From Capsulimonas corticalis (lineage in GTDB: Bacteria > Armatimonadota > Armatimonadia > Armatimonadales > Capsulimonadaceae): DNA of 64,000 nt. Shown here in pieces: positions 53,845 to 63,024 of the stretch (its first letter is position 1; the number at the start of each line of letters is the position of its first letter). The notes below the pieces were generated by a model. That model did not search any database. It saw only the letters and a program-made list of their open reading frames with translations, and was not told the DNA's origin. The stretch spans positions 1,674,001 to 1,738,000 of the forward strand of contig NZ_AP025739.1 in NCBI RefSeq assembly GCF_003574315.2, in the 5' to 3' direction. Position numbers and translations under genes: made by a program.

Positions 53845-55807
53845 GTATTCCATAAGAGGATTGGCGGCCTTTTCGCTTACTGCAGCCAGCATTCTTCACT
53901 CCCCCGCAAGCTTCGCCCAGAGTACGGCGGACACTTCTTTTAGCGCGTGGAATTCGGCGTTTCTGGTTCAGCAAAGCGGTCAGGCTTATTACGCCACGAC
54001 TCTGCACGGGACTGCCGTCGAAGGCTCATGGGTCCAGGCGCTGGATATTGAAGTGGCCGAAGACGCATACCTGCGGGATCGGACGCCGACCCACCGGCAG
54101 CTCGTCAATGATTTGCTGACTCACTTTTTAGCCTACGAGAGCTATGATTGGTCGCTCGATACCTGGAACGACGACATCGCATGGATGACGCTGGCGTGCG
54201 TACGCGGCTATCAAATTACGGGCAATAACGCTTTCTTGAATAAGGCGACCTATGCCTGGAATATGGCCTACAACCGTGGATGGGACACTTCTTATGGCGG
54301 CGGCGGAATCTGGGAGAACATGGACAACTTCCCTCATGGCGACGGTCATGCGGACAAATGCGCGCTCAGTACAAACCCCTTCATCACCTCAGGCCTCGCT
54401 CTTTATCAAATCACCGGCGACTCAAGCTATTTGACGAAGTCTCAAGCGATCTATACCTGGGTGCGCGGCAATATCTTCAATACCAGCACCGGCGTCGTCA
54501 ATGAGGGCGTCAAGTGGACCATTGGGCAGACGAATAGCGGCGTCCTGGAGGTCTCAGACAATGTTTATAATAGTGGATCATTCGTTCAAGCCGCTAACTA
54601 TCTTTACCGCCTGACCGGAAATGCGCAGTATTACAACGATGCGCTGCTGGCGGCTAATCATGTGGTCAACTCGACTTCGATTATGAGCAATAACGGCGGA
54701 GCGCAGACCCAGTGGCAGTATCGCTTTGTGAAGGGCTTGAGCGATTTCGCTACGGATAACAATCTCTGGCCGCAATACCAGTCCTGGATGCAGAACAACG
54801 CCAACGCGGCGTGGAGCAAGCGAAACAGCTCAAATCTCACCTGGAATAACTGGCTCACAACGACAAACGACCCGAATATCGATCCCATGGAAAGCTCCAG
54901 CGCTGTGGGAATATGGCAGGTATTGCCCAATCCTAATCTCAGTGTGTCCGGCAATTTCGAAATCGTGAATGTCGGAAGCAATATGGCGCTGGGCGTAACC
55001 TCCAACGCCAGCTATGCGTCGGTCGTCCAGCAGCCCTATACCGGATCCACCAGTCAGCAATGGACTTTTGTACAGTCTAGTGGCGGTTATTGCCAGATAA
55101 AGAACGTCTCCAGCGGCTTGGTCATGAACGTGTCGGCCGCTTCCGTGCTGGCGGGAGCAAAAGTGATCCAGTATGCAGCTCAGAGTATGAATCCGGGCAA
55201 CGATCAGTGGCTGCCGATCGTCAATGCGGATGGGACTTACTCGTTCTTCAACCATGACAGCGTACAGGCTTTGGACGTGACTGGCGCAAGCACGGATTCT
55301 GGAGCGCAGCTGGAGCAATACTGGTCCAACGACACAAACGCGCAAAAGTTCACCTTGATCCCCCTGGGAACAATCGCCAACGGGACCTATCATCTCACTC
55401 CGGCCTGCGCCACGGGCAGCCACCTCGACGTGGCGGCGGCGGGGACGACCAACGGCACGAACGTCGATATTTACGCCTCGAACACCAGCAACGCTCAAAA
55501 GTGGACGTTTACCGCGAACGCCGCCGGCAACGGCTATCGAATTAGCCCGCTTTCTTCCCCAGGCCTTTCACTTGACGTCGCGGGCGCCGGGGTGGCGAAT
55601 GGAACGAATGTTGATATCTGGACCTCGAATACGACGAGCGCGCAAAAGTGGGGCCTGACCGCTGTCTCCGGCGGCTATACGCTCACGCCGTTGTGCGCGA
55701 CGGGAACGCGCTTGGATGTGGCGGCGGGAGCTTCCACAAACTTCACGAACGTCGATATCTATCAGGCGAACGGCACGAATGCGCAGACCTGGGCCATTGC
55801 GCCGTAG
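53837..55807 (+). CDS. Secreted GH76 alpha-1,6-mannanase with two ricin-type domains
   Basis: A 656-residue protein with a signal peptide (ends ASFAQ). The (alpha/alpha)6 barrel of GH76 (about 30-360) carries the paired catalytic Asp112-Asp113 in WNDDIAWM, and segments YAWNMAYNRGWDTSYGGGGIWENM and YQITGDSSYLTKSQAIYTWV typical of the family. GH76 enzymes hydrolyse alpha-1,6-mannan backbones, for example of fungal or actinobacterial glycans. Two beta-trefoil ricin-type lectin domains follow (about 370-510 and 515-656, with SGLVMNV and QKWTF repeats). The ATG has TTAGGAGA upstream. It heads a plus-strand operon of secreted enzymes. Its 3' end belongs to a 473-bp block repeated at 59170. Confidence 0.92.
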   Translation: MLKYSIRGLAAFSLTAASILHSPASFAQSTADTSFSAWNSAFLVQQSGQAYYATTLHGTAVEGSWVQALDIEVAEDAYLRDRTPTHRQLVNDLLTHFLAYESYDWSLDTWNDDIAWMTLACVRGYQITGNNAFLNKATYAWNMAYNRGWDTSYGGGGIWENMDNFPHGDGHADKCALSTNPFITSGLALYQITGDSSYLTKSQAIYTWVRGNIFNTSTGVVNEGVKWTIGQTNSGVLEVSDNVYNSGSFVQAANYLYRLTGNAQYYNDALLAANHVVNSTSIMSNNGGAQTQWQYRFVKGLSDFATDNNLWPQYQSWMQNNANAAWSKRNSSNLTWNNWLTTTNDPNIDPMESSSAVGIWQVLPNPNLSVSGNFEIVNVGSNMALGVTSNASYASVVQQPYTGSTSQQWTFVQSSGGYCQIKNVSSGLVMNVSAASVLAGAKVIQYAAQSMNPGNDQWLPIVNADGTYSFFNHDSVQALDVTGASTDSGAQLEQYWSNDTNAQKFTLIPLGTIANGTYHLTPACATGSHLDVAAAGTTNGTNVDIYASNTSNAQKWTFTANAAGNGYRISPLSSPGLSLDVAGAGVANGTNVDIWTSNTTSAQKWGLTAVSGGYTLTPLCATGTRLDVAAGASTNFTNVDIYQANGTNAQTWAIAP

Positions 55808-55946
55808 TGGCCGCGTCGCGGCGTTTTCACAGTCTCTATCAACGAGGAATCCAATGATGAATATGATCCGAGCTTCTCTTCAAGGCATGGCGCCTTGGGC
55901 GCTAACCGCCGCTGTTCTTTTTCTTGCGCCGTCAGCGCGCGCCCAG
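55474..55946 (+). repeat. Copy 1 of a 473-bp direct repeat
   Basis: Together with 59170-59642 this is identical except for one base that changes the stop codon TAG to TAA. It spans the end of the second ricin domain of one gene, the 46-bp junction, and the ribosome binding site, start and complete signal peptide of the next. Distance between copies is exactly 3,696 bp. Confidence 0.95.
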
Positions 55947-57824
55947 AATATTGCGGACACCTCTTATAACGCTTATAACTCCGCCTTTCTGGTGCAGAAC
56001 GGCAGTTCGGCCTTTTACACCAATAGCATCACGGATCGCACACGGGCGTATATGTGGGGCGAGGCTTCGGATATCTTCGTTACCGAGGATTACTACGCTC
56101 GCACGCATAATCCGGCTACGCCGGTGCTGATCACGAATCTGCTCAATACATTCATGGCGGACAATAACGGCGCGGACTGGTCATGGGATTCGTGGAACGA
56201 CGATATTGCCTGGGCTGTCATCGCCTTTGTACGCGGATATCAGATCACCGGCAATACCGCCTTTTTGAACGCCGCCCGTAACAACTGGGACATGGCCTAT
56301 AACCGGGGATGGGATAGCGCGCTTGGAGGAGGGGTGTGGGAGGAGATGAACAGCAAGTTCTCCAAATGCGCCCTGAGCAACGACCCGCTCGTCATCTCCG
56401 GCTGCGCACTCTATCAAATCACCGGGGACTCTTCCTATTTGACCAAGAGTCAGGCGATGTATAATTGGGTGCGTACGAACCTCTTCAATTCGACAAGCTC
56501 GACCAATTCTCTAGGAGCGCCCGGTCAGGTCAACGAAGGGCTGGACACCAGCCATGGCCTCCAGCCCTCGGACAATGTGTACAATAGCGGCGGATTTATC
56601 TCGGCCGCCAATTACCTCTATCGTTTGACGGGAACTGCTCAGTACCACAGCGACGCCCAATTGGCGATTACACATATCGTCAATGAGGGGCCAGTGATTG
56701 ACTTTGTGGGATCCCCAGGCAACCCTCAATATGCGTACTGGTTTGTCAAAGGCGTCAGCGAATTCGCCACGGATAACAATGTCTGGTCGCAATACCAGTC
56801 GTACATGGCGAACAACGCCAATACGTCGTGGGCTAATCGGGACAGCCTGAATCTTACGGAAGACGACTGGACCCATCCCAACACCGGTTCTAACCCCGTT
56901 GCCCTGAACGCCTCCAGCGCCGTGACTGTGTGGCAAGTACAACAGCAGCCCAACCTCAACGTCTCTGGAAATTATGCGATCGTCTGCGCCGCAAGCAATC
57001 TGGCCCTTGGCGTCGCCTCCAACGCCAGTTATGCGGCGGTCGTGCAGCAGCCTTACACCGGAGCCGCTGCCCAGCAATGGACTTTCACGCCGACGGGCGG
57101 CGGTCTCTTCCAGATTAAGAATGTGTCGAGCGGTTTGGTCATGAACGTTTCCGCCGGTTCCGTGGGATCTGGCGCGACAATCGTTCAATATCCGGCCCAG
57201 GGCCTGTCTCCCGGCAACGACCGCTGGCAGCCGTCACTCAACTCGGACGGAACCTACTCGTTCTTCAATCACAATAGCCTGCTTGCCCTGGACGATACGG
57301 CGGCCAGCACGGCGTCGGGAACACAGTTTAGCCAGTACTGGCCGAACAATACAAACGCGCAAAAATTCAGCTTGATTCCTCTGGGAACAATCGCCAACGG
57401 GACCTATCATCTCACTCCGGCCTGCGCCACGGGCAGCCACCTCGACGTGGCGGCGGCGGGGACGACCAACGGTACGAATGTCGATATCTACGCCTCCAAC
57501 ACCACCAACGCACAGAAGTGGACGTTTACGGCCAACGCCGCCGGCAACGGGTACCGACTCAGTCCACTTTCTTCCCCAGGCCTTTCACTTGACGTCGCGG
57601 GCACCGGGGTGGCGAATGGAACGAATGTCGATATCTGGACCTCCAACACCACCAATGCGCAGAAGTGGGGCCTGACCGCAGTCTCCGGCGGCTACACGCT
57701 GACGCCTCTCAATGCGACGGGCGCTCGGCTGGATGTGTTGGCGGGAGCTTCGGCGGACGGGACCAATGTCGATATCTATCAGGCGAACGGCACGAATGCG
57801 CAGACCTGGGCCATTACTCCTTAA
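55854..57824 (+). CDS. Secreted GH76 mannanase paralogue with two ricin-type domains
   Basis: From ATG 55854 (ACGAGGAA upstream; an open frame begins 46 codons earlier inside the neighbour) the protein has 656 residues, the same length as its upstream paralogue. Signal peptide ends PSARAQ. The GH76 domain has the catalytic pair Asp116-Asp117 in WNDDIAWA and AYNRGWDSALGGGVWEEM. Ricin-type domains follow with strong similarity to those of the neighbour but clearly diverged in the first trefoil. Two GH76 enzymes side by side suggest cleavage of differently branched alpha-mannans. The signal-peptide region is shared almost base for base with the gene at 59550. Confidence 0.92.
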   Translation: MMNMIRASLQGMAPWALTAAVLFLAPSARAQNIADTSYNAYNSAFLVQNGSSAFYTNSITDRTRAYMWGEASDIFVTEDYYARTHNPATPVLITNLLNTFMADNNGADWSWDSWNDDIAWAVIAFVRGYQITGNTAFLNAARNNWDMAYNRGWDSALGGGVWEEMNSKFSKCALSNDPLVISGCALYQITGDSSYLTKSQAMYNWVRTNLFNSTSSTNSLGAPGQVNEGLDTSHGLQPSDNVYNSGGFISAANYLYRLTGTAQYHSDAQLAITHIVNEGPVIDFVGSPGNPQYAYWFVKGVSEFATDNNVWSQYQSYMANNANTSWANRDSLNLTEDDWTHPNTGSNPVALNASSAVTVWQVQQQPNLNVSGNYAIVCAASNLALGVASNASYAAVVQQPYTGAAAQQWTFTPTGGGLFQIKNVSSGLVMNVSAGSVGSGATIVQYPAQGLSPGNDRWQPSLNSDGTYSFFNHNSLLALDDTAASTASGTQFSQYWPNNTNAQKFSLIPLGTIANGTYHLTPACATGSHLDVAAAGTTNGTNVDIYASNTTNAQKWTFTANAAGNGYRLSPLSSPGLSLDVAGTGVANGTNVDIWTSNTTNAQKWGLTAVSGGYTLTPLNATGARLDVLAGASADGTNVDIYQANGTNAQTWAITP

Positions 57825-57853
57825 TAGGCGTGCATTGACGCTGCGATATTGTG

Positions 57854-57890
57854 TTAATCGCTCATCTTAAGAAAAGGAGGGCGATTAACC
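57854..57890 (+). promoter_or_regulatory. Leader hairpin with a Shine-Dalgarno-like loop
   Basis: A perfect 9-bp inverted repeat GTTAATCGC (57854-57862) / GCGATTAAC (57882-57890) encloses a 19-base loop that contains AAGGAGG. It lies 27 bases before the esterase ATG, which has its own AGGAGAG at about 57907. There is no T-run, so it is not an intrinsic terminator. It may affect mRNA stability or bind a protein as DNA. Confidence 0.5.
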
Positions 57891-57916
57891 TTACGATCTA
57901 TTTTTAGGAGAGCTCC

Positions 57917-59503
57917 ATGGCTTTATCCATTCGAAAAAATTGCGCACTTTCTCTCATAGCGACTACGGGAGCCTTGCTGACTGTCATTGGGATATCCGCG
58001 CCTGCGCGGAGCGCTACTTTAAGGCTGATGCCGCTGGGGGATTCAATCACCGCTGGTTACCAGAGCTCCACCGGCAACGGTTATCGAGGACCGCTCTATA
58101 ATGAGCTGGCCAGCCAGGGCAATACCCTGGATTTCGTCGGATCCCAGCGCAGCGGATCGATGTCCGATCCCGATGAGGAGGGAATCTATGGCGACCGAAT
58201 CGATCAGATTGCCAGCTTGGCGACAGGCGCTTTGGCTACCTACAAACCGAATATCATCACGCTGCACATTGGCTCGAACGATTTGAACGGAAACTATCAG
58301 GTGTCTACCGCGCCGGCCCGGCTGGCGTCCCTGATCGACCAGATCATCGCCGTCGACCCAGACGCCACCGTGCTGGTGGCTCAGTTGATTTGCAACGCAA
58401 ACGCAACGACCGAAGCCAATATTGTGGCCTATAACAATCAGATTCCGGCAATTGTGCAGGCGCGATCGAACGCGGGCAAGCATGTCTATATGGTCAGCAT
58501 GAGCTCGCTCACAACGGCCGACCTGTACGATGGCCTGCATCCCAACGACGCAGGATATCAGAAAATGGCGGACAATTGGGACGCTGCAATTCAGCATGTC
58601 ATCGCTGCCGGCTGGATCACGCCGCCATTAAACGCTCCAATCTTTTCCGGCAATTACGGGATTGTGAACGCCGCCAGCAACCTGGCCTTGGGAGTGACCT
58701 CCACCGCCAGTTCCGCTCCGGTGATTCAGCAGCCTTACACTGGAGCCGCCGGTCAAATTTGGTCGTTCGTCCCAACCAGCAATGGCTACTACCAGATTAA
58801 GAACGTCGGCAGCGGCCTGGATGCGAATGTGAGCGGCGCTTCGACGGCAAACGGAGCATCGGTCATCCAGTGGCCGTTCGGGTCGCCGCAGGGGTGCGAC
58901 CAGTGGATACCGTTATACCATTGGGATGGAACGCTCTCCTTTTACAATTTGAACAGCCAACTGGCTCTGGACGATCCGGCCGCCAGCACGGCGTCCGGGA
59001 CACAATTCGATCAGTACTTCCCGAACGGCACGCCCGCACAGAAGTTTATCGTGGTTCCTTTGGGGACGATCGCGAACGGGACTTATCATCTCACTCCGGC
59101 CTGCGCCACGGGCAGCCACCTCGACGTGGCGGCGGCGGGGACGACCGATGGAACCAATGTCGATATCTACGCCTCGAACACCAGCAACGCTCAAAAGTGG
59201 ACGTTTACCGCGAACGCCGCCGGCAACGGCTATCGAATTAGCCCGCTTTCTTCCCCAGGCCTTTCACTTGACGTCGCGGGCGCCGGGGTGGCGAATGGAA
59301 CGAATGTTGATATCTGGACCTCGAATACGACGAGCGCGCAAAAGTGGGGCCTGACCGCTGTCTCCGGCGGCTATACGCTCACGCCGTTGTGCGCGACGGG
59401 AACGCGCTTGGATGTGGCGGCGGGAGCTTCCACAAACTTCACGAACGTCGATATCTATCAGGCGAACGGCACGAATGCGCAGACCTGGGCCATTGCGCCG
59501 TAA
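57917..59503 (+). CDS. Secreted SGNH/GDSL esterase (CE3-like) with two ricin-type domains
   Basis: A 528-residue protein with a signal peptide (to about residue 33). The SGNH domain (34-235) has block I GDSITAGY with Ser43, GYRGPLYNEL and DFVGSQRSG, DPDEEGIYGDRI, block III LHIGSNDLN, and block V DGLHPNDAGY with Asp205 and His208. This order is that of carbohydrate esterase family 3, which removes acetyl groups from xylan or other glycans. Two ricin-type domains (about 240-380 and 385-528) share most of their sequence with those of the neighbouring GH76 genes. De-acetylation would help the mannanases reach their substrate. AGGAGAG precedes the ATG. Confidence 0.88.
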   Translation: MALSIRKNCALSLIATTGALLTVIGISAPARSATLRLMPLGDSITAGYQSSTGNGYRGPLYNELASQGNTLDFVGSQRSGSMSDPDEEGIYGDRIDQIASLATGALATYKPNIITLHIGSNDLNGNYQVSTAPARLASLIDQIIAVDPDATVLVAQLICNANATTEANIVAYNNQIPAIVQARSNAGKHVYMVSMSSLTTADLYDGLHPNDAGYQKMADNWDAAIQHVIAAGWITPPLNAPIFSGNYGIVNAASNLALGVTSTASSAPVIQQPYTGAAGQIWSFVPTSNGYYQIKNVGSGLDANVSGASTANGASVIQWPFGSPQGCDQWIPLYHWDGTLSFYNLNSQLALDDPAASTASGTQFDQYFPNGTPAQKFIVVPLGTIANGTYHLTPACATGSHLDVAAAGTTDGTNVDIYASNTSNAQKWTFTANAAGNGYRISPLSSPGLSLDVAGAGVANGTNVDIWTSNTTSAQKWGLTAVSGGYTLTPLCATGTRLDVAAGASTNFTNVDIYQANGTNAQTWAIAP

Positions 59504-59642
59504 TGGCCGCGTCGCGGCGTTTTCACAGTCTCTATCAACGAGGAATCCAATGATGAATATGATCCGAGCTTCTCTTCAAGGCATGGCGCCTTGGGCGCTA
59601 ACCGCCGCTGTTCTTTTTCTTGCGCCGTCAGCGCGCGCCCAG
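59170..59642 (+). repeat. Copy 2 of the 473-bp direct repeat
   Basis: Partner of 55474-55946, with one base difference (TAA in place of TAG at the stop). The downstream boundary falls exactly at the signal peptide cleavage point: after the shared CAG codon the mature proteins are unrelated. Confidence 0.95.
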
Positions 59643-62066
59643 GTCGCGGCGCCGACAATTGCTTTTGCGAACTCCGCAAATCAGCAAACATTTGGAAAAT
59701 CCTATAGCGATTCTGTTTACAATCTCACGGTAATCAACACGGTCAATAGCCCTACAGTTTTCCGCGCCGGCAGTGATTATGCGGAATGGACCAGAGACTC
59801 CTCGCTTAATTGCTGGAACGCCGGCAGTCTGATCGATCCGGTCACCGCCAAAAATACTCTGACAAGGCTGATCGTTCCGAACAGCACATACGGCAATGTC
59901 ATTGACCAGGGGAACAACCAGTGGTGGGACATGATTATCTGGAGCACGGCGGCATGGAACCATTATCTCGTCACGGGCGACACCGCGTTTTTATCCAGCG
60001 CTTACAGCGCGACGATCGATACGCTGAATATGATGAGGGCTCAGCACTACAATACTTCCTATGGGCTTTTTAAAGGCCCGTCGTTTTTCAATGACGGGAT
60101 CGCCGGATACACGACGCCCTATAATACGAACACAGGATCCACGTTCGTATTGGATCATGACGGAACATCGGAGCTCATGTGCTTGAGCACGAATTGCCTG
60201 TATTACAACGCTTACCGCGTCGCCGCTCTGATGGCCGCCGAACTGAAACTGCCGACATCGACCATGAGCGATCTGAACGCCAAGGCGGATGACTTAAAGA
60301 GCAAAATCAACAGCAATTTCTGGATCAGCGGCTCGAATCGCTATGGATATTATATCAGCGGAACGGGGTCGAAGGCAGGCGTGCTGGAGGATTATCAAGA
60401 GGGAAGCGGTCTGGGGTGGGCGCTGCTGTTCGGGATTGCGGACAACGCGCGCGCCAGTCTCATCGTCAACAACATTCACAATCAGCCCAAGGGCCTGCCG
60501 TCCATCTGGCCCCATTTTGTCTGGTTCAGCGACGCTCAGCCCGGCCGGCATAACTGTATCATTTGGCCGCAAGTCAATGGAATATTCGCCAAAGGCGCGG
60601 TCAAGCGAAACTCGTTCAATGCTTTTGCGACCCAATTAGAAAGCCTGAACAATCTTTTCGTCAATTCCGCGGGAAATATCCGAGAAGTCTACAACTCCAT
60701 CTCGGGAGATCCGGATGGAGGCTGGCAAAATGGGGGGCACTGGGGCATTCCCAGCAATCAGACTTGGTCCGCGACCGCTTATCTGAGCATGATCTACGAC
60801 GGTGTTTTCGGGATGAACTTCGAGACAAACGGCATTCGCTTTTCTCCCTACTTGAAGAGCGCATGGGGAAATGTCTCGCTGTCCAATCTAAAGTATCGTA
60901 ACATGAATCTCAAGATCAATCTGACGGGATCGGGTGGCATGGTGAGCTCTTTCAAGCTGGACGGCGTCTCCCAGCTGCCATTTATTCCCGCAACGCTGTC
61001 AGGCGCCCATACGATTGATATCGTGATGAGCGAAACCATCAACAGCGGCGTGTCTGTCTTTCAAGAAGGCCTGAATGGCTATGCTGGAACGACGGACGCT
61101 CATCTTATGGAAACCTTGAGCGGAAATAATTCCGGCGGCAACGATCAAATTGAAGTCGGCCGATATTCCGGCGCGGACAGCGATGATAAGAGCGGGTTGA
61201 TCAAGTTTAATGTCTCAAGCATTCCCTCAAATGCGACGGTGACAAGCGCGGTGCTGGAGGTATGCCTTACCGGAGTGCGAAATGGGTCCGCGAATAAGAC
61301 CGTGAATATCCATGAAGTGACGGGCGCCTGGGCGGAGGGAAATGGACTTGGAATTGATGGGCAAGCCGTTCCCGGCGTTTCATGGGTCTCCAAGCCGACG
61401 TTTGACGGGGCTTCTCTTGGCTCTCAAACGATCGGGAGCACATCCGGCAGCTGGTACAGTTTTAACATCAAGGATCTGGCGAACGCCTGGGTCAACGGCT
61501 CCAAAGCCAACAATGGAGTTATGATCCAGGAGGATACGCCGAGCGCCAGCGCAGGAACAAAGGATTTTGCGTCTTCTGAATCTGCGAATGTCTCACAGCG
61601 TCCACGGTTAACCATCAACTACACGATCCCGCTCACCGGACGGACGGTCACCATACAGTCGCAGTCCAACGGACAGTATGTGAGCGCCGATGGCGCTGGG
61701 GCTAATCCGCTGATCGCCAATCGTGCGACCCCATTTATCGGCGCCGGAAGCTGGGAGGAGTTCAATGTGGTGGACCTTGGAAACGGGTACGTCGCGTTGC
61801 AATCACTCGCCAACAATCTTTATGTGACGGATAATGGCGGATCAAGCCCTTTGATCGCAAGCCGAACGGCTCCATTCATCGGTGCTGGAAGCTGGGAAGG
61901 CTTCCAAATTGTAAATGAAGGCGGCGGCGCTTATGCGCTGCAGGCGCAAGCGAACAGTAAATACGTGAGTACGGACAACAGCGCCGGCGGGCCGCTCAAT
62001 GCGGATCGCGTCAGTCCATCTTTAGCCGCTGGAAGCTGGGATCTCTTCAACATCGTAGCCCATTAA
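59550..62066 (+). CDS. Secreted (alpha/alpha)6 glycosidase with DNRLRE and fascin-like trefoil
   Basis: From ATG 59550 the protein has 838 residues. The signal peptide is the same as that of the gene at 55854. The catalytic region (about 35-480) looks like a six-hairpin glycosidase related to the MGH1/amylo-1,6-glucosidase group: AEWTRDSSLNCWNAGSLIDP, NQWWDMIIWSTAAW, YQEGSGLGWALLFGI, GGHWGIPSNQTWSATAYLSMIYDGVFGM. Acid residues in the RDSS and the YQEGSG segments are candidates, not proven. A DNRLRE-type domain (about 510-680) is followed by a fascin-like beta-trefoil of three similar repeats (VTIQSQSNGQYVSA, VALQSLANNLYVTD, YALQAQANSKYVST). The family and substrate remain uncertain; the operon suggests a side-chain enzyme for alpha-mannan. 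Confidence 0.78.
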   Translation: MMNMIRASLQGMAPWALTAAVLFLAPSARAQVAAPTIAFANSANQQTFGKSYSDSVYNLTVINTVNSPTVFRAGSDYAEWTRDSSLNCWNAGSLIDPVTAKNTLTRLIVPNSTYGNVIDQGNNQWWDMIIWSTAAWNHYLVTGDTAFLSSAYSATIDTLNMMRAQHYNTSYGLFKGPSFFNDGIAGYTTPYNTNTGSTFVLDHDGTSELMCLSTNCLYYNAYRVAALMAAELKLPTSTMSDLNAKADDLKSKINSNFWISGSNRYGYYISGTGSKAGVLEDYQEGSGLGWALLFGIADNARASLIVNNIHNQPKGLPSIWPHFVWFSDAQPGRHNCIIWPQVNGIFAKGAVKRNSFNAFATQLESLNNLFVNSAGNIREVYNSISGDPDGGWQNGGHWGIPSNQTWSATAYLSMIYDGVFGMNFETNGIRFSPYLKSAWGNVSLSNLKYRNMNLKINLTGSGGMVSSFKLDGVSQLPFIPATLSGAHTIDIVMSETINSGVSVFQEGLNGYAGTTDAHLMETLSGNNSGGNDQIEVGRYSGADSDDKSGLIKFNVSSIPSNATVTSAVLEVCLTGVRNGSANKTVNIHEVTGAWAEGNGLGIDGQAVPGVSWVSKPTFDGASLGSQTIGSTSGSWYSFNIKDLANAWVNGSKANNGVMIQEDTPSASAGTKDFASSESANVSQRPRLTINYTIPLTGRTVTIQSQSNGQYVSADGAGANPLIANRATPFIGAGSWEEFNVVDLGNGYVALQSLANNLYVTDNGGSSPLIASRTAPFIGAGSWEGFQIVNEGGGAYALQAQANSKYVSTDNSAGGPLNADRVSPSLAAGSWDLFNIVAH

Positions 62067-62084
62067 ATGACGGAGATATTGACA

Positions 62085-62990
62085 ATGAAGCGAGTATGGA
62101 ATGGCGCCGCTGTCGTCAGCATGTTTTTACTGACGACGGCCGGCGCGTTCGCCGAAGCAGACGCACCGATGAAACCGAAAGATGTGATCGCGACGGTGAA
62201 TGGCCGCTCGATCTGCGTTTCGGATGCGCAGGCGATGCTGCTTCAGGATCCATCCTTGGTTACTCCCGTTCTTGATCGTCTCATTGACGACTCCCTGATC
62301 GATCAGGAAGCCAAGCGGAGGTATATGACGGCGACGACTGACGAGATCGAGGGGCGCAAAGAACAGCTGGCTTCCCTCAATGGTCTGTCCGACCTCCATG
62401 GGATCTTGCGTAGGCATCATGAAACCATGGCGGATTTAGAGCGCGATATCCGAGTGTGGATCGAAACGGTGAAGCTGCTCACCACCGATGCGAAACCGAC
62501 AAAGATGGCGCAAATCCGTCATATTCTCATTCGCGTTACGCCCAGCGGTAATAATGCTGCAAAGCCCAATACATCCCATACCGAGGCTGAGGCGCTTGCG
62601 CTCGGTCAAAGCATCTTGACCAAAATTAAAAACGGTGAGAAGTTCGAAGACCTTGCGAAGAAATACTCAGAGGACCGGACGACCCGAGAGAGCGGCGGCG
62701 ACTTAGGGGTGGTTTACGAAGGCGGCTCATTCGAGCCGGAGATCGCGGCGGCGGCGCTGGCGCTGACAAAGCCCGGCGAAGTCGCCGCCGATCCTGTTAA
62801 GTCCGCAGACGGCTATCACTGTATTCAGCTGATCGGCGACGGGGAACGCCACGCAAAATCGCAGAACGCGCTTTACGCGAACACCATGGTTGTGATTCGG
62901 GCTCGACATCTGACAGACGATCAGACCCAGGCGCTTGTGAAGGGCCTCCGTAATCAAGCGAAGATCGTGAACCACTATACCGGCAAATGA
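62085..62990 (+). CDS. Secreted parvulin-type peptidyl-prolyl isomerase (PrsA/SurA-like)
   Basis: From ATG 62085, with GGAG at the right distance (an ATG at 62067 abuts the previous stop and lacks a site), the protein has 301 residues. Signal peptide ends AGAFAEA. An N-terminal SurA/PrsA-type helical chaperone segment (DVIATVNGRSICVSDAQAML, VLDRLIDDSLIDQEAKRR) precedes the parvulin domain (about 140-260): AQIRHILIRV, GEKFEDLAKKYSEDRTTRESGGDLGVV, KSADGYHCIQLIGD. Parvulins speed up folding of exported proteins. Lying between genes for large secreted glycosidases, 18 bases after one of them, it probably helps to fold the products of this operon. Confidence 0.9.
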   Translation: MKRVWNGAAVVSMFLLTTAGAFAEADAPMKPKDVIATVNGRSICVSDAQAMLLQDPSLVTPVLDRLIDDSLIDQEAKRRYMTATTDEIEGRKEQLASLNGLSDLHGILRRHHETMADLERDIRVWIETVKLLTTDAKPTKMAQIRHILIRVTPSGNNAAKPNTSHTEAEALALGQSILTKIKNGEKFEDLAKKYSEDRTTRESGGDLGVVYEGGSFEPEIAAAALALTKPGEVAADPVKSADGYHCIQLIGDGERHAKSQNALYANTMVVIRARHLTDDQTQALVKGLRNQAKIVNHYTGK

Positions 62991-63024
62991 GCAGCATCCC
63001 AATAGAATTTCTCAAGGACAATTC

